Part shown: piece after piece, positions 15,096 to 24,518 of the stretch | How the letters are laid out: the number at the start of each line of letters is the position of its first letter | Numbering within the stretch: position 1 is the first letter of the stretch | NCBI RefSeq assembly: GCF_000238055.2 | Contig: NZ_KE148312.1 | Span: 1,353,501 to 1,417,500 of the forward strand | Length of the DNA: 64,000 bases | DNA from: Oribacterium parvum ACB1 | GTDB lineage: Bacteria > Bacillota > Clostridia > Lachnospirales > Lachnospiraceae | Reading direction: 5' to 3' | Position numbers and translations under genes: made by a program | The notes under the pieces: generated by a model | What the model was told of the DNA's origin: nothing | Databases searched by the model: none | What the model saw: only the letters and a program-made list of their open reading frames with translations

Positions 15096-16220
15096 ATGAA
15101 AAAAATTCTTGCTGTTGCTCTGGCGGGTGTACTGAGCTGCTCACTACTACTTGGATGCGGAAAGTCTGCAAATGAGGTAGCGCAGTCCAAGGCCGAGAAT
15201 ACCGAAGCGGAGACTGAGGTAAAGGAAGAAAAGGAAAGTGAGAAAGCGGATGCTGCGGAGAAGAAGGGGATTCGTGTATGTATTGTTTATACAGGAAACT
15301 TAGGTGACAAGTCTTATAACGATTCCTGTAACGCGGGTGCCAAGAAGGCGGTTGAAGATTTCGGAATTGAATTAAAGTCTCTTGAAGGAACAACTGCACA
15401 GGAATGGGAAGCAAATCTTGTTGCCGCTTGTGAAGAGGGTTATGACTTAATTATTGGTGCTTCTTCCAATATTGCAGATTATATTACAGAGCATGCCCCG
15501 AATTATCCGGATGTTAAATTCGCTGTAATTGATACCACGGTTGATCTTGATAATGTGGAATCCATCAGCTTTGCTCAGAATCAGGGATCCTTCCTTGCAG
15601 GTGCAGCGGCTGCAATGTTCACACAGAAGACCGACATTCCCAATGTAAATGATGCAAATGTTATCGGTTGGGTTGGAGGAATGGATATTCCGGTACTGCA
15701 TGATTTCTACATTGGATATGAGCAGGGAGCAAAGTATATCAATCCGGACATCAAGATTCTTCAGGCATTTGCAGGTTCTTGGACAGATCCTTTAAAGGGA
15801 AAAGAGTTAACTCTTGCACAGTATGAGCAGGGTGCTGATATCGTGATGAACGTTGCTTCCGGAACAGGAACAGGTATTCTTGAGGCGGCTAAAGAGGCAG
15901 ATAAGTATGCCATCGGCGTAGACTTAAATCAGGATGCCGATCAGCCGGGACATATTTTAACATCCATGGTAAAGAGAGTGGATAATGCTTGTTACCTGGT
16001 AATCCAGTCCGTAGTTGATGGAAGTTTCAAGGGTGGTTCCACACAGTATCTGTCTTTGGCAGAAGGCGGTGTAAGCTTAACCGATTTCGCAGAAATCAAG
16101 AAGGCACTGGGGGAGAAGTTCCCGCAGGATATTGTGGATAAGTGTGATGAATTGGCTAAGAAGATTATCTCCGGAGAGATTGTAGTAGAAAATTACGAAG
16201 GTTTCGGTCCTAAAGCATAA
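15096..16220 (+). CDS. BMP/PnrA-family nucleoside-binding lipoprotein
   Basis: The 374-residue product has a signal peptide with lipobox L-L-L-G-C (Cys21), a Glu/Lys-rich linker, and the BMP fold: V-C-I-V-Y-T-G-N-L-G-D-K-S-Y-N-D-S at the start of the first lobe, L-I-I-G-A-S-S-N-I-A, and S-F-A-Q-N-Q-G-S-F-L-A-G-A-A-A-A. These match PnrA/BmpA nucleoside receptors of ABC importers. AAGGAGGAAAAAG precedes the ATG. It is the first gene of the operon and is followed by an intercistronic hairpin, then one ATPase and two permeases. Purine or pyrimidine nucleosides are the expected ligands. Confidence 0.92.
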   Translation: MKKILAVALAGVLSCSLLLGCGKSANEVAQSKAENTEAETEVKEEKESEKADAAEKKGIRVCIVYTGNLGDKSYNDSCNAGAKKAVEDFGIELKSLEGTTAQEWEANLVAACEEGYDLIIGASSNIADYITEHAPNYPDVKFAVIDTTVDLDNVESISFAQNQGSFLAGAAAAMFTQKTDIPNVNDANVIGWVGGMDIPVLHDFYIGYEQGAKYINPDIKILQAFAGSWTDPLKGKELTLAQYEQGADIVMNVASGTGTGILEAAKEADKYAIGVDLNQDADQPGHILTSMVKRVDNACYLVIQSVVDGSFKGGSTQYLSLAEGGVSLTDFAEIKKALGEKFPQDIVDKCDELAKKIISGEIVVENYEGFGPKA

Positions 16221-16238
16221 AGCCTGAAACTTTGTCTT

Positions 16239-16269
16239 GGGCATGGGACTCTTAGAGTTTCCCATGCCC
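16239..16269 (+). terminator. Intercistronic hairpin after the nucleoside-binding protein gene
   Basis: GGGCATGGGA (16239-16248) and TCCCATGCCC (16260-16269) form a perfect 10-bp stem followed by a short T-rich run. In this position it probably lets the binding protein be made in excess over the ATPase and permeases by partial termination. Confidence 0.65.
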
Positions 16270-16298
16270 TTTCTTTATCCAGGGAATGAGGGAGAGTA

Positions 16299-17846
16299 AT
16301 GAGTGAATATGTTGTAGAAATGAGGAACATCGTAAAATCCTTTGGAGAAGTACATGCCGTTAAAGACGGACAGTTTAATCTGATAAAAGGTGAAATTCAT
16401 TCTTTGATTGGAGAAAACGGAGCAGGTAAGTCAACTATGATGAAAATGCTTTATGGTATGTATCCCATTGATTCCGGTGAAATTGTGGTAAAGGGTGAGT
16501 TGATGGGGAAGCTGGATCCTAAGCTTGCGATTCATCATGGAATTGGCATGGTTCATCAGGAGTTCATGCTTGTCAGTGATTTGACTGTGCTCGAAAATGT
16601 CATTTTGGGCTTTGAGCCAAAAAAAGGTTTCCAAATTGACTTTGAAAAAGCAAGAAAAGAGATTCAACATTTTATTGACCAGTACAACATGGAAATTCAG
16701 CTCGATAAAAAAGTGAGTCAGATTTCTGTCGGAGAAGCGCAGCGAGTTGAGATTATAAAGACGCTGATGAGAGGGGCAGATATCATCATTTTAGATGAGC
16801 CTACCGCTGTTTTGACTCCGCAGGAGACAAGAAAACTTTTTGAAATTCTAAATAATCTAAAAAAAGAGCAAAAGTCTCTGGTTTTCATTTCTCATAAACT
16901 AAATGAGGTTATGGAGATTTCGGACCGTATTTCCGTAATGCGACAGGGCTTTTATATGGGATCTGTTTCCAAGGAAGAAACCTCTCCGCTAGATCTAACC
17001 AAGAAGATGATTGGACGTGAAGTCTTTTTAAATATTGATAAGACTTATGAAAAAGCCGGAAAGAGAATTCTAGATGTACAGGATGTTTGGGTTCCCAGCC
17101 AAAAGGAAACTTCTAAAATCAGAGGAATGTCTTTACATGTGAATGAAGGAGAAATTGTAGGAGTTGCCGGAATTGATGGAAATGGACAGTCTGAATTGAT
17201 TGAAGCAATCACAGGGCTTCGCCCGGTTGAAAAAGGTCATATCTTTTTAGATGGAAAGGAAATTACAAACCTTTCTCCAAAGAAAGTAAGAGCGGTAGGG
17301 CTAGCTCATATTCCGGAGGACAGAAATACACGTGGATTGAACCGAACAATGAGTATAGAAGAGAATCTTGTGGCGGTGGAAGTAGATAAAGCACCTTATT
17401 CGAAGGGAATGGTAATGAACAGCCCTGCCATGGATAAGCACGCAGAGGAAATGGTAAAGCTTTTTGATATACGTCCAACCGATTACAAGCTTCCGACCTC
17501 CTCTTTGTCCGGTGGAAATGCCCAGAAAGTCGTTGTTGCCAGAGAGGTTTCCATGAATAAAAAGCTTCTTGTTGCGGCGCAGCCCACAAGAGGAGTGGAT
17601 ATCGGTGCAATTGAGTCGATTCAGAAAACCTTGGAGGAAGCCAAGAAAAATGGAGCCGGAGTTTTGCTTGTTTCTACAGAGCTGGAGGAAATCACCTCGC
17701 TCTCGGATAGAATTATCGTTATACATGAAGGAAAAATAACAGGAGAATTAAGTGCCGGTGAGGCAAATGAAAATAATCTCGGGCTTCTTATGATGGGAGG
17801 CAGTGTTGAAAAAAAGCTGGAAAAGGAGGGAGAAGCGCATGAATAA
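16299..17846 (+). CDS. Nucleoside ABC importer ATPase with two nucleotide-binding domains
   Basis: The 515-residue protein has two ABC domains in tandem, as in NupO/YufO and RbsA-like proteins. Domain 1 is intact: Walker A G-E-N-G-A-G-K-S, signature I-S-V-G-E-A-Q-R, Walker B I-I-I-L-D-E-P-T-A-V-L. Domain 2 has the family-typical altered Walker A (G-I-D-G-N-G-Q-S), signature L-S-G-G-N-A-Q-K and L-L-V-A-A-Q-P-T-R-G-V-D. GGGAGAG precedes the ATG. The stop overlaps the start of the next permease by 8 nt, so translation is coupled. Confidence 0.94.
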   Translation: MSEYVVEMRNIVKSFGEVHAVKDGQFNLIKGEIHSLIGENGAGKSTMMKMLYGMYPIDSGEIVVKGELMGKLDPKLAIHHGIGMVHQEFMLVSDLTVLENVILGFEPKKGFQIDFEKARKEIQHFIDQYNMEIQLDKKVSQISVGEAQRVEIIKTLMRGADIIILDEPTAVLTPQETRKLFEILNNLKKEQKSLVFISHKLNEVMEISDRISVMRQGFYMGSVSKEETSPLDLTKKMIGREVFLNIDKTYEKAGKRILDVQDVWVPSQKETSKIRGMSLHVNEGEIVGVAGIDGNGQSELIEAITGLRPVEKGHIFLDGKEITNLSPKKVRAVGLAHIPEDRNTRGLNRTMSIEENLVAVEVDKAPYSKGMVMNSPAMDKHAEEMVKLFDIRPTDYKLPTSSLSGGNAQKVVVAREVSMNKKLLVAAQPTRGVDIGAIESIQKTLEEAKKNGAGVLLVSTELEEITSLSDRIIVIHEGKITGELSAGEANENNLGLLMMGGSVEKKLEKEGEAHE

Positions 17847-18912
17847 GTCATTAAACAGTTTTCTGAAGATTCTATTTACCTTTTTTCTGGCTATTTTCAT
17901 CGGAGCTGTCTTTATCTTGGCTATTGGAGAGAATCCGATTGATGCCTATTTGGCATTACTAAAAGGGGCATTGGGAACAAAGTTGGGAAGAGGAAATGTA
18001 ATCGCAGGCTTTACACCCTTACTTTTAACGGCAACTGCTTTTGCTGTTGCGGCAAAGGCCGGAGCGTTCAACGTCGGAGTGGAGGGAGAAGTTATTCTGG
18101 GAGGCATTACTGCTGCCTATATCGGAATTAATTGGGGCTTCCTTTCTGTTCCCCTTCTATATCTTGCCTGTTTTACGGGGGCGATTGTGGTAGCCATGCT
18201 TTGGGGCCTGATTCCTGCTATTTTAAAAGCATACTTTAACGTATCGGAGGTCTGTGTCACTATTCTTATGAATACAGTAGCACTTTATATCGGCTCTTAT
18301 TTGGTGAGTGGTCCGATGAGTGCAGGAGTTGCGACACCGCAGTCTAAGCCTGTGCTTGTGACCATTCCGAAAATCATGAAGCCATCTTCTGCAAATATGG
18401 GCGTGTTTATAGCCATTGCGGTTGTAGTTGCCGTAATCTGGATGACCTACAAGACGAAGTGGGGCTATAAAATCAGAACCGTTGGAACCAATCCTGCTCA
18501 TGCAGATTATGTCGGTATCAACTCCAAGAAGGTCTTTGTCGGCGCAATGCTTCTTTCCGCTGCTCTTGGCGGGACGGCAGGATGCATAGAGGTTTTGGGG
18601 GTGCACGGATATTATCTGGACGGCTTTGCAAGAGATCTCGGTACCAACGGAATGCTTGCGGCACTGATTGTAAAGTCCAACATGCTGTTTACTCCCTTCC
18701 TTGCCTTTTTCCTTGCAGTGCTGAAAGCCGGTGCAATGGCGATGCAACAGGCTACAAGTGTACCAAAATCGATTGTGGATACCATTTCAGCGGTATTTAT
18801 CATTATTGCAACCATGGACTTTGTCATTGAACTGGGAAAACGTAGGAAAATGGAAAAAGAAATGAACGCTACTGTAGCTGTAGAGAAAAAAGAAAAAGGA
18901 GGGGAAAAATAA
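17839..18912 (+). CDS. Nucleoside ABC importer permease 1 (BPD_transp_2 family)
   Basis: The ATG at 17839 follows AAAGGAGGG and overlaps the end of the ATPase gene, making it preferable to the in-frame codon at 17803. The 357-residue product has about ten hydrophobic segments and the family features N-P-I-D-A-Y-L-A-L-L-K-G, A-A-K-A-G-A-F-N-V-G-V-E-G and G-T-N-P-x-H-A-D-Y-V-G-I. This matches NupP/YufP permeases. The C-terminal tail is charged (K, E rich). Its stop overlaps the next start by 1 nt. Confidence 0.93.
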   Translation: MNKSLNSFLKILFTFFLAIFIGAVFILAIGENPIDAYLALLKGALGTKLGRGNVIAGFTPLLLTATAFAVAAKAGAFNVGVEGEVILGGITAAYIGINWGFLSVPLLYLACFTGAIVVAMLWGLIPAILKAYFNVSEVCVTILMNTVALYIGSYLVSGPMSAGVATPQSKPVLVTIPKIMKPSSANMGVFIAIAVVVAVIWMTYKTKWGYKIRTVGTNPAHADYVGINSKKVFVGAMLLSAALGGTAGCIEVLGVHGYYLDGFARDLGTNGMLAALIVKSNMLFTPFLAFFLAVLKAGAMAMQQATSVPKSIVDTISAVFIIIATMDFVIELGKRRKMEKEMNATVAVEKKEKGGEK

Positions 18913-19858
18913 TGTCAGAAAATGTAGGAAAAATCTTTAACTTATCCCTGATATATGCAACCTTCCGCGCCTCGACTCCCATTATTTATGCGGCATTGTG
19001 TGCTGCAATCACACAACAGGCCAATATTTTAAATATTGGAACAGAAGGGATTATGCTTGTTGGTGCATTCACAGCCGTAGCAATCAGCTACTTTACGGGA
19101 AGTTGGATTTTGGGAGTTCTTGCTGCAATGCTTGGCGGTGCTATGATTGCCATGATTATGGCGGTAAGCCATATTAAGTACAACTCGGAAATCTGTGCTA
19201 TCGGTATGGGAATCAATCTTTTGGCAATCGCGTTAACGAAATTCATGTTGCAGGTATTTTTTCATACCAGCGGCAGCTTTTCCAATCCTGCTATTGTTGC
19301 CATTCCAAAATTGCACTTTTCTTTTTTGGAAAATGTACCGTTTTTAAATACGCTCTTAAATGACTGGCGCTTTACAGAGTGGTTTGTCATTGTTTTCATT
19401 CTCCTCCTACAGTTTATCTTCTATAAGACGGTATGGGGATTAAGGCTTCGTGCTGTAGGACAGTTCCCTATGGCAGCACAGACTGCAGGAATTCAGGCAA
19501 ATGCAGTGAAATATCAGGCGATGCTGATTTCGGGGCTGATCGGAGGTCTTGCAGGGGCACACTTGTCTTTGGGATACGTACTCAATTTGTAGAGAATATG
19601 ACAAACAGTCGAGGCTTTATGGGTGTCGCGGCGATGTATTTCGGCGGTGCCAATCCGGTGTTGACTGCAATGGGATGCCTTTTGTTCGGATTTTCCGACT
19701 CGGTTGGAGCTAGATTGCAGGCCTATGGAATTCCGGCACAGTTTATTTTGATGATGCCGTATATTGTAACCATTGCGGTACTTGCCATTTCCATGGCTAT
19801 CAAGATGCAGGCTGCAAGAAAGAAGGAATCTTCCCTGCTTACCCATTCTGTAGCTTAG
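18912..19858 (+). pseudogene. Nucleoside ABC importer permease 2, frameshifted
   Basis: The gene starts after AAAGGAGGGG and reads for 226 residues as a typical NupQ/YufQ permease (A-A-L-C-A-A-I-T-Q-Q-A-N-I-L-N-I-G-T-E-G). It meets TAG at 19590-19592 just after L-G-Y-V. The family sequence continues in another frame as T-Q-F-V-E-N-M-T-N-S-R-G-F-M-G-V-A-A and runs to a natural end at 19858. One missing base near 19578-19582 explains the break; joined, the protein is about 315 residues, the usual length. The last third, including several membrane segments, is lost from the main product. A sequencing error, a recent mutation or recoding are all possible. Confidence 0.85.
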
Positions 19859-20004
19859 AATATTTTGCAATAAAGACCGCGGTAAAAAGGTCTATGTATA
19901 GAAAAGCTATAAAAATAATTGCGTAAGGAATCTTAGTCACTATATAGATTCCCCTTGTATAGAGTGGATTTTATAAATTCAGTATGGATAGAAAAGGAGA
20001 AAAG

Positions 20005-20937
20005 ATGAGTAAAAGAAAAATCATTTTAGATTGCGATCCGGGGCATGATGACGCAGTGGCTATTTTGTTGGCCGCCAAGAATCCGAATTTGGAATTACTC
20101 GGTATTACCGTTGTGGCGGGAAATCAGACTCTGGAAAATACACAGAGAAATGCTTTGCGTGTAGTACAGCATTTAGGTCTGGATATCCCGGTCTATGCCG
20201 GCTGCGGACAGCCGATGGTTCGAGATAAGGTTACTGCCGGGGACATTCATGGGGAAACAGGACTGGATGGTCCGGTGTTTGATCCGTTGACAAGAAAAAT
20301 TGAGGCGGAACATGCGGTGAATTATATTGTAAAAACACTGATGAACTCGGATGAAAAAATCACTATGGTGACTACGGGACCGATGACCAACTTGGGAATG
20401 GCGATTCGCATGGAACCGAAGATTTTGGATAAAATTCAGGAAATTGTATTCATGGGAGGCTCTTATGCAAACGGGAATGTGACTCCCGCCGCAGAATTTA
20501 ATATTCTTGCAGATGCGGAAGCGGCGCATGTATGTATTTCTTCAGGGCTTCCCATTACTATGGTGGGACTGGACGTAACCAGAAAAGCGCTTTGCTATCC
20601 GAATATTGTAGAAAGAATGCGGAAGATAGGAAATAAAGCTTCAGATCTCTTTGCGGATTTAATGACGTTTTTCTGTAAAACCCAGAAAGAAGTATACGGA
20701 TGGGAAGGCGGTCCTCTTCATGACCCGATAACCATTGCATATCTGATTGACCCGACTGTTATTACAACAAAGCCGATGAATGTGACGGTGGATGCTTCCA
20801 GCTCCCAGTCTTATGGCCGTACGAATTGCGACTTTTTCGGTTATATGAAGAAAAAAGAAAATGTAAATGTAGGAATAGATATAGACGTGGAAAAGTTCTG
20901 GGACCTTGTTGAAGCGGGCTTAAAACTCTACGATTAA
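20005..20937 (+). CDS. Inosine/uridine-preferring nucleoside hydrolase
   Basis: The ATG at 20005 follows AAAGGAG at good distance. The 310-residue product has the calcium-binding signature of the IUNH family at the N-terminus, I-L-D-C-D-P-G-H-D-D-A, together with T-T-G-P-M-T-N-L-G, V-F-M-G-G-S, P-A-A-E-F-N-I-L-A-D-A-E-A-A and L-H-D-P. The enzyme splits nucleosides into base and ribose in the cytoplasm. Placed behind a nucleoside importer and before a ribokinase, it supplies ribose for phosphorylation. Confidence 0.94.
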   Translation: MSKRKIILDCDPGHDDAVAILLAAKNPNLELLGITVVAGNQTLENTQRNALRVVQHLGLDIPVYAGCGQPMVRDKVTAGDIHGETGLDGPVFDPLTRKIEAEHAVNYIVKTLMNSDEKITMVTTGPMTNLGMAIRMEPKILDKIQEIVFMGGSYANGNVTPAAEFNILADAEAAHVCISSGLPITMVGLDVTRKALCYPNIVERMRKIGNKASDLFADLMTFFCKTQKEVYGWEGGPLHDPITIAYLIDPTVITTKPMNVTVDASSSQSYGRTNCDFFGYMKKKENVNVGIDIDVEKFWDLVEAGLKLYD

Positions 20938-20955
20938 ATTTTCCGGAGGATGACA

Positions 20956-22227
20956 GTGGAGCTTTTAAAAGAAGTTTTAGAAAAAAACAAAGAAAAATAT
21001 CTGGAACGATTATCTGAATTGGTTGCCATAGATACGCATGACTTGGGGCATGGAATCAAAGGCGGTTTGGAGAAAAAAGGACAGGATTATATAGCAGAGC
21101 TCTTTCGGAGTATGGGAGCAGAGGTGACTTTGGATCCTATGAAGGAAGAAGATATAGAAAAGTGCTTTACTCTCTATCAGGAGGGAAACCTCGGGCACAA
21201 TCAGACAGATCGCTATAATGTTTATGCGACGTTTCAAGGAGAAAAGAGTGGCAGAACCTTGATGTTCAACGGTCATATGGATGTAATGCCGGCAGAAGAG
21301 GTGGAGGAGTGGACCAGTCCTCCATTTAGCCCTTCGATACGAGACGGGAAGATTTTTGGAAGAGGAACAGCGGATATGAAGGGCGGCCTAATGGCTGCTA
21401 CGATGGCGGTTCAGCTTCTAAAGGATGCGGGGGTTCCTTTTTCCGGAACAGTGAAAATCAGCTCTGTTTGTGATGAAGAGGGTGGTGGAAATGGCTCTAT
21501 GCAGGCCATCATGAGCGGGGAAAGAGCGGATGGTGTTGTGGTCTGTGAAGGCACCAGCGATGAGTTGATTTTGGCACATATGGGCTTTGTCTTTTTTAGA
21601 GTCAAATTTACAGGAAAATCCTGCCATTCAGGAGCAAAAAAAGAGGGTGTAAGCGCTATTGATAAGGCGATTAAAGTAATACAGGCTCTCAATGAAAAGG
21701 AGCATGAATGGTTGCTTCATTACAAGCATCCACTGTTACCGGCACCGAATCTGAACGTAGGTGTGATTCATGGCGGAACCGCGGGATCAACTGTTGCGGA
21801 TGAATGTATGTTTGAAGTTTGTGTACATTATCTTCCGAATCAAATGAGTCATAATCAGGTGGTAAAGGAATTTCGGGAAGTTGTGGAAAGAGTTGCTAGG
21901 TCTGATGCATGGCTGGAAGAGCATTTGCCGGAAGTCAGTATTTATCAATCAGGTGGCGGATTTGAAATGGAAGAAGATGCGCCGTTTGTGAACAGTTTTA
22001 AGCGGGCTTACTCTGAAGCTAGGGGAAAGAAGGTTAAGGTGGTTGGGTCCCCTGCAGGTTGCGATTCCCGTTTATGGAAAAATATTGCGGAATGCCCGAC
22101 CATTCAGTTTGGACCCGGGAACCTTGCACAGTGTCATGGCATTGACGAATGGCTGGATTTGGAAGCGTATTATCAATCTATTTTGATTTATGCAGAACTG
22201 ATACTGGATTTTTGCAAGGCGGAATAA
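20956..22227 (+). CDS. M20-family metallo-hydrolase (ArgE/DapE/ACY1-like)
   Basis: CGGAGG at 20943-20948 sits 7 nt before the GTG at 20956 but only 1 nt before the ATG at 20950, so I choose GTG (423 residues). The metal site is visible: N-G-H-M-D-V-M-P, then G-R-G-T-A-D-M-K-G-G and C-D-E-E-G-G-G. A dimerisation domain follows (L-N-V-G-V-I-H-G-G-T-A-G-S-T-V). The family hydrolyses amide bonds of N-acyl amino acids or peptides. Its membership of a nucleoside salvage operon is unexplained; the true substrate may be a modified nucleoside or ureido compound. Confidence 0.88.
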   Translation: MELLKEVLEKNKEKYLERLSELVAIDTHDLGHGIKGGLEKKGQDYIAELFRSMGAEVTLDPMKEEDIEKCFTLYQEGNLGHNQTDRYNVYATFQGEKSGRTLMFNGHMDVMPAEEVEEWTSPPFSPSIRDGKIFGRGTADMKGGLMAATMAVQLLKDAGVPFSGTVKISSVCDEEGGGNGSMQAIMSGERADGVVVCEGTSDELILAHMGFVFFRVKFTGKSCHSGAKKEGVSAIDKAIKVIQALNEKEHEWLLHYKHPLLPAPNLNVGVIHGGTAGSTVADECMFEVCVHYLPNQMSHNQVVKEFREVVERVARSDAWLEEHLPEVSIYQSGGGFEMEEDAPFVNSFKRAYSEARGKKVKVVGSPAGCDSRLWKNIAECPTIQFGPGNLAQCHGIDEWLDLEAYYQSILIYAELILDFCKAE

Positions 22228-22370
22228 GCCATATTTAAAACGAAATTCATATTTTATAAGATGAATTGCATGATTATCGTATGGGAAAGGCTTTTCATAA
22301 GACGGATCGAATCCGGAGTGAAAAGTAAGTGTAACAATACAAATGAAACAAATAAGAAAAGGAGAGAAAA

Positions 22371-23117
22371 ATGGCAAAGAGAGTTTTATTGGCGGGTGAA
22401 TCTTGGATGAGCTATACAACCCATGTAAAGGGTTTTGATACTTTCTATACTTCCGTTTATGAGACGGGAGAGAAGTATATTAAAAAAGCATTTGAAGAAG
22501 GCGGATATGAGTTTACCTTCCTGCCGAATCACTTAGCTATGGAGGAGTTTCCCTTCAGTCTTGAGGAATTAAAGAGATATGATTTGATCATTCTTTCCGA
22601 TATTGGAGCGAATACCCTTTTGTTACCGGGAGCTACCTTTACTCGCAGTGAGTTAATGCCGAACCGTTGCAACCTGCTTCGCGACTACGTATTGGAAGGC
22701 GGTGCACTTTTAATGGTTGGAGGATATCTGACCTTCTCCGGTGTGGATGCTAAGGGGAAATGGCAGGATACCGCGGTACAGGAGGTTTTACCCGTTCAGG
22801 TTCTTGCAACAGATGATAGAATGGAGCACTGTGAAGGTGTTCGTCCTGTTTTTGTGAAGGATCATGTAGTTTTCGAAGGAATAGAAAAAACTTGGCCAAG
22901 AGTTTTGGGATACAACAAGACCATTTTAAAGCCGGAAGCGGAGCTTCTTGCAAGTGTTTGTGGTGATCCTTTCATTGCTCTTGGAGAGTACGGCAAGGGG
23001 AGATCGGCTGTATTTACAACGGACTGTGCACCGCACTGGGCACCGCCCGAGTTCTGTGAATGGAAAGATTACAATCGTCTGTTCCAGAATCTTGCGCGTT
23101 GGCTGATTAAAGAATAA
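22371..23117 (+). CDS. Class I glutamine-amidotransferase-like protein (DUF1355 type)
   Basis: The 248-residue product begins R-V-L-L-A-G-E-S-W and contains Y-D-L-I-I-L-S-D-I-G-A-N-T-L-L-L-P, L-R-D-Y-V-L-E-G-G-A-L-L-M-V-G-G-Y and a late G-R-S-A-V-F-T-T-D-C-A-P-H-W segment. This is the pattern of the GATase1-like DUF1355 proteins often linked to sugar catabolism. No canonical G-x-C-x-G nucleophile elbow is present, so it may bind a ligand or use a different catalytic residue. It is preceded by AAAGGAGAG and lies between the M20 hydrolase and ribokinase genes. Confidence 0.7.
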   Translation: MAKRVLLAGESWMSYTTHVKGFDTFYTSVYETGEKYIKKAFEEGGYEFTFLPNHLAMEEFPFSLEELKRYDLIILSDIGANTLLLPGATFTRSELMPNRCNLLRDYVLEGGALLMVGGYLTFSGVDAKGKWQDTAVQEVLPVQVLATDDRMEHCEGVRPVFVKDHVVFEGIEKTWPRVLGYNKTILKPEAELLASVCGDPFIALGEYGKGRSAVFTTDCAPHWAPPEFCEWKDYNRLFQNLARWLIKE

Positions 23118-23221
23118 AGGAACTGAAATAGGGGCTCATATCGTGATAATCCATTTTGGAGAAAGCTAATTTTAAAGACTATCCGAAATGAGTTCCTTGC
23201 TTATCATTGACGGGAGAAGCT

Positions 23222-24127
23222 ATGAAGGTTTTAAATTTTGGTTCTTTGAATATTGATTATGTATACAGTCTGGATCATTTCGTTCAAAAAGGAGAGACTA
23301 TATCCTCTGATGCCTTACATATTTTTCCGGGAGGAAAAGGATTAAATCAGTCCGTTGCTTTAGGGAGAGCTGGAGTTTCCGTTTCCCATGCCGGAGCGGT
23401 AGGGAAAGACGGAGACTTTCTTTTAGAGCTACTTAAAGAATCCTGTGTCGATACAAAATATATTCAAGTTTTAGAAGGGGTACAAACCGGTACCGCGATT
23501 ATTCAAAATGATAAGAGTGGAGACAATTGTATCATTCTTTATAGCGGTGCAAACCATCAGATTACAAAAGAGCAGATTGCCAATACGATTTCGGATTTTG
23601 AAAAAGGAGATTTCCTTGTTCTACAAAATGAAATAAACGGTATGGATAGCATCGTGCGGGTTGCAGAGGAGAAGGGATTAAAGATAGTTCTGAATCCTTC
23701 GCCGATGAATGAGAAGATTTTGGGATTGCCCTTACAGTACGTTGATTATTTTGTTCTAAATGAAGTAGAAGCTGCACAGATTCTTGGTTTGGAAAATATA
23801 AGTGAAAAAGATGGAGAGAAAATTGTTCGAGAACTCTATAATACTTATCCGCATGCCAAGATTGTTCTGACTCTTGGAGCGGAGGGCTCGATTTACTTTG
23901 ACGGAGAAAAGCTGTATAGGCAAAGAGCCTATAAGACGGAGGTTGTAGATACTACAGCTGCGGGAGATACCTTTTCCGGTTTCTTTATCGCCGGCATCTT
24001 ACGCGGAGATACTGTGGAGCAGGCAATGGATACGGCGGCAAGAGCGGCAGGGATAGCGATATCCAGACCCGGAGCGGCACCTTCCATTCCCAAAATAGAG
24101 GAAGTTTTAGAGTTTTCATTTAAGTAG
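23222..24127 (+). CDS. rbsK: Ribokinase (PfkB family)
   Basis: The ATG at 23222 follows CGGGAGA and is preferred to the TTG at 23207. The 301-residue product has F-G-S-L-N-I-D-Y-V at the N-terminus, the substrate motif P-G-G-K-G-L-N-Q-S-V-A-L-G-R-A-G and the catalytic D-T-T-A-A-G-D-T-F motif. It phosphorylates ribose released by the nucleoside hydrolase to ribose 5-phosphate. It duplicates the kinase domain of the operon's own regulator. A strong terminator follows directly. Confidence 0.9.
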   Translation: MKVLNFGSLNIDYVYSLDHFVQKGETISSDALHIFPGGKGLNQSVALGRAGVSVSHAGAVGKDGDFLLELLKESCVDTKYIQVLEGVQTGTAIIQNDKSGDNCIILYSGANHQITKEQIANTISDFEKGDFLVLQNEINGMDSIVRVAEEKGLKIVLNPSPMNEKILGLPLQYVDYFVLNEVEAAQILGLENISEKDGEKIVRELYNTYPHAKIVLTLGAEGSIYFDGEKLYRQRAYKTEVVDTTAAGDTFSGFFIAGILRGDTVEQAMDTAARAAGIAISRPGAAPSIPKIEEVLEFSFK

Positions 24128-24153
24128 AGGGAGCAAAAGCGCTCCCTCTTTTT
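24126..24153 (+). terminator. Terminator of the nucleoside/ribose operon
   Basis: AGAGGGAGC and GCTCCCTCT form a perfect 9-bp stem with a 6-nt loop, followed by a T run. The stem begins within the last base of the ribokinase stop codon. Confidence 0.9.
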
Positions 24154-24256
24154 ACAAATTGAGATAATTATGAAAGTTGTGTTCAAAAAAAGAATAGTTT
24201 GGGTATCCAATGTTTTATTTTCTGTTATCATCTGTACTTCATTGATCAGAAGAATG

Positions 24257-24303
24257 TAAATCTATTAAACAAATATTTTTCATTTTTGTTTAATAGATTT
24301 ACA
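24257..24303. repeat. Palindromic repeat flanking the ATPase gene, left copy
   Basis: AATCTATTAAACAAA on the left pairs with TTTGTTTAATAGATT on the right around an AT-rich centre (TATTTTTCATT). Almost the same palindrome lies downstream of the ATPase at 25757-25804. Confidence 0.85.
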
Positions 24304-24518
24304 GCTGGGGGGGATTTTTTAAACCGGATTTCACACGCTCTACACATGATACTCGTTAAGTATAAAATACGAAAGCGAAAATCGTGTTTTTTTGCCTTAA
24401 AAAACTGTCAGTTATATCGAACAAAAACCTTCTTTTTCCTTCATATATAAAGTATAATGTTCATATTGACTACATGGAAGATGCTTATATCTTGAAAAAA
24501 CAAGAGGAGGATGCCCGG

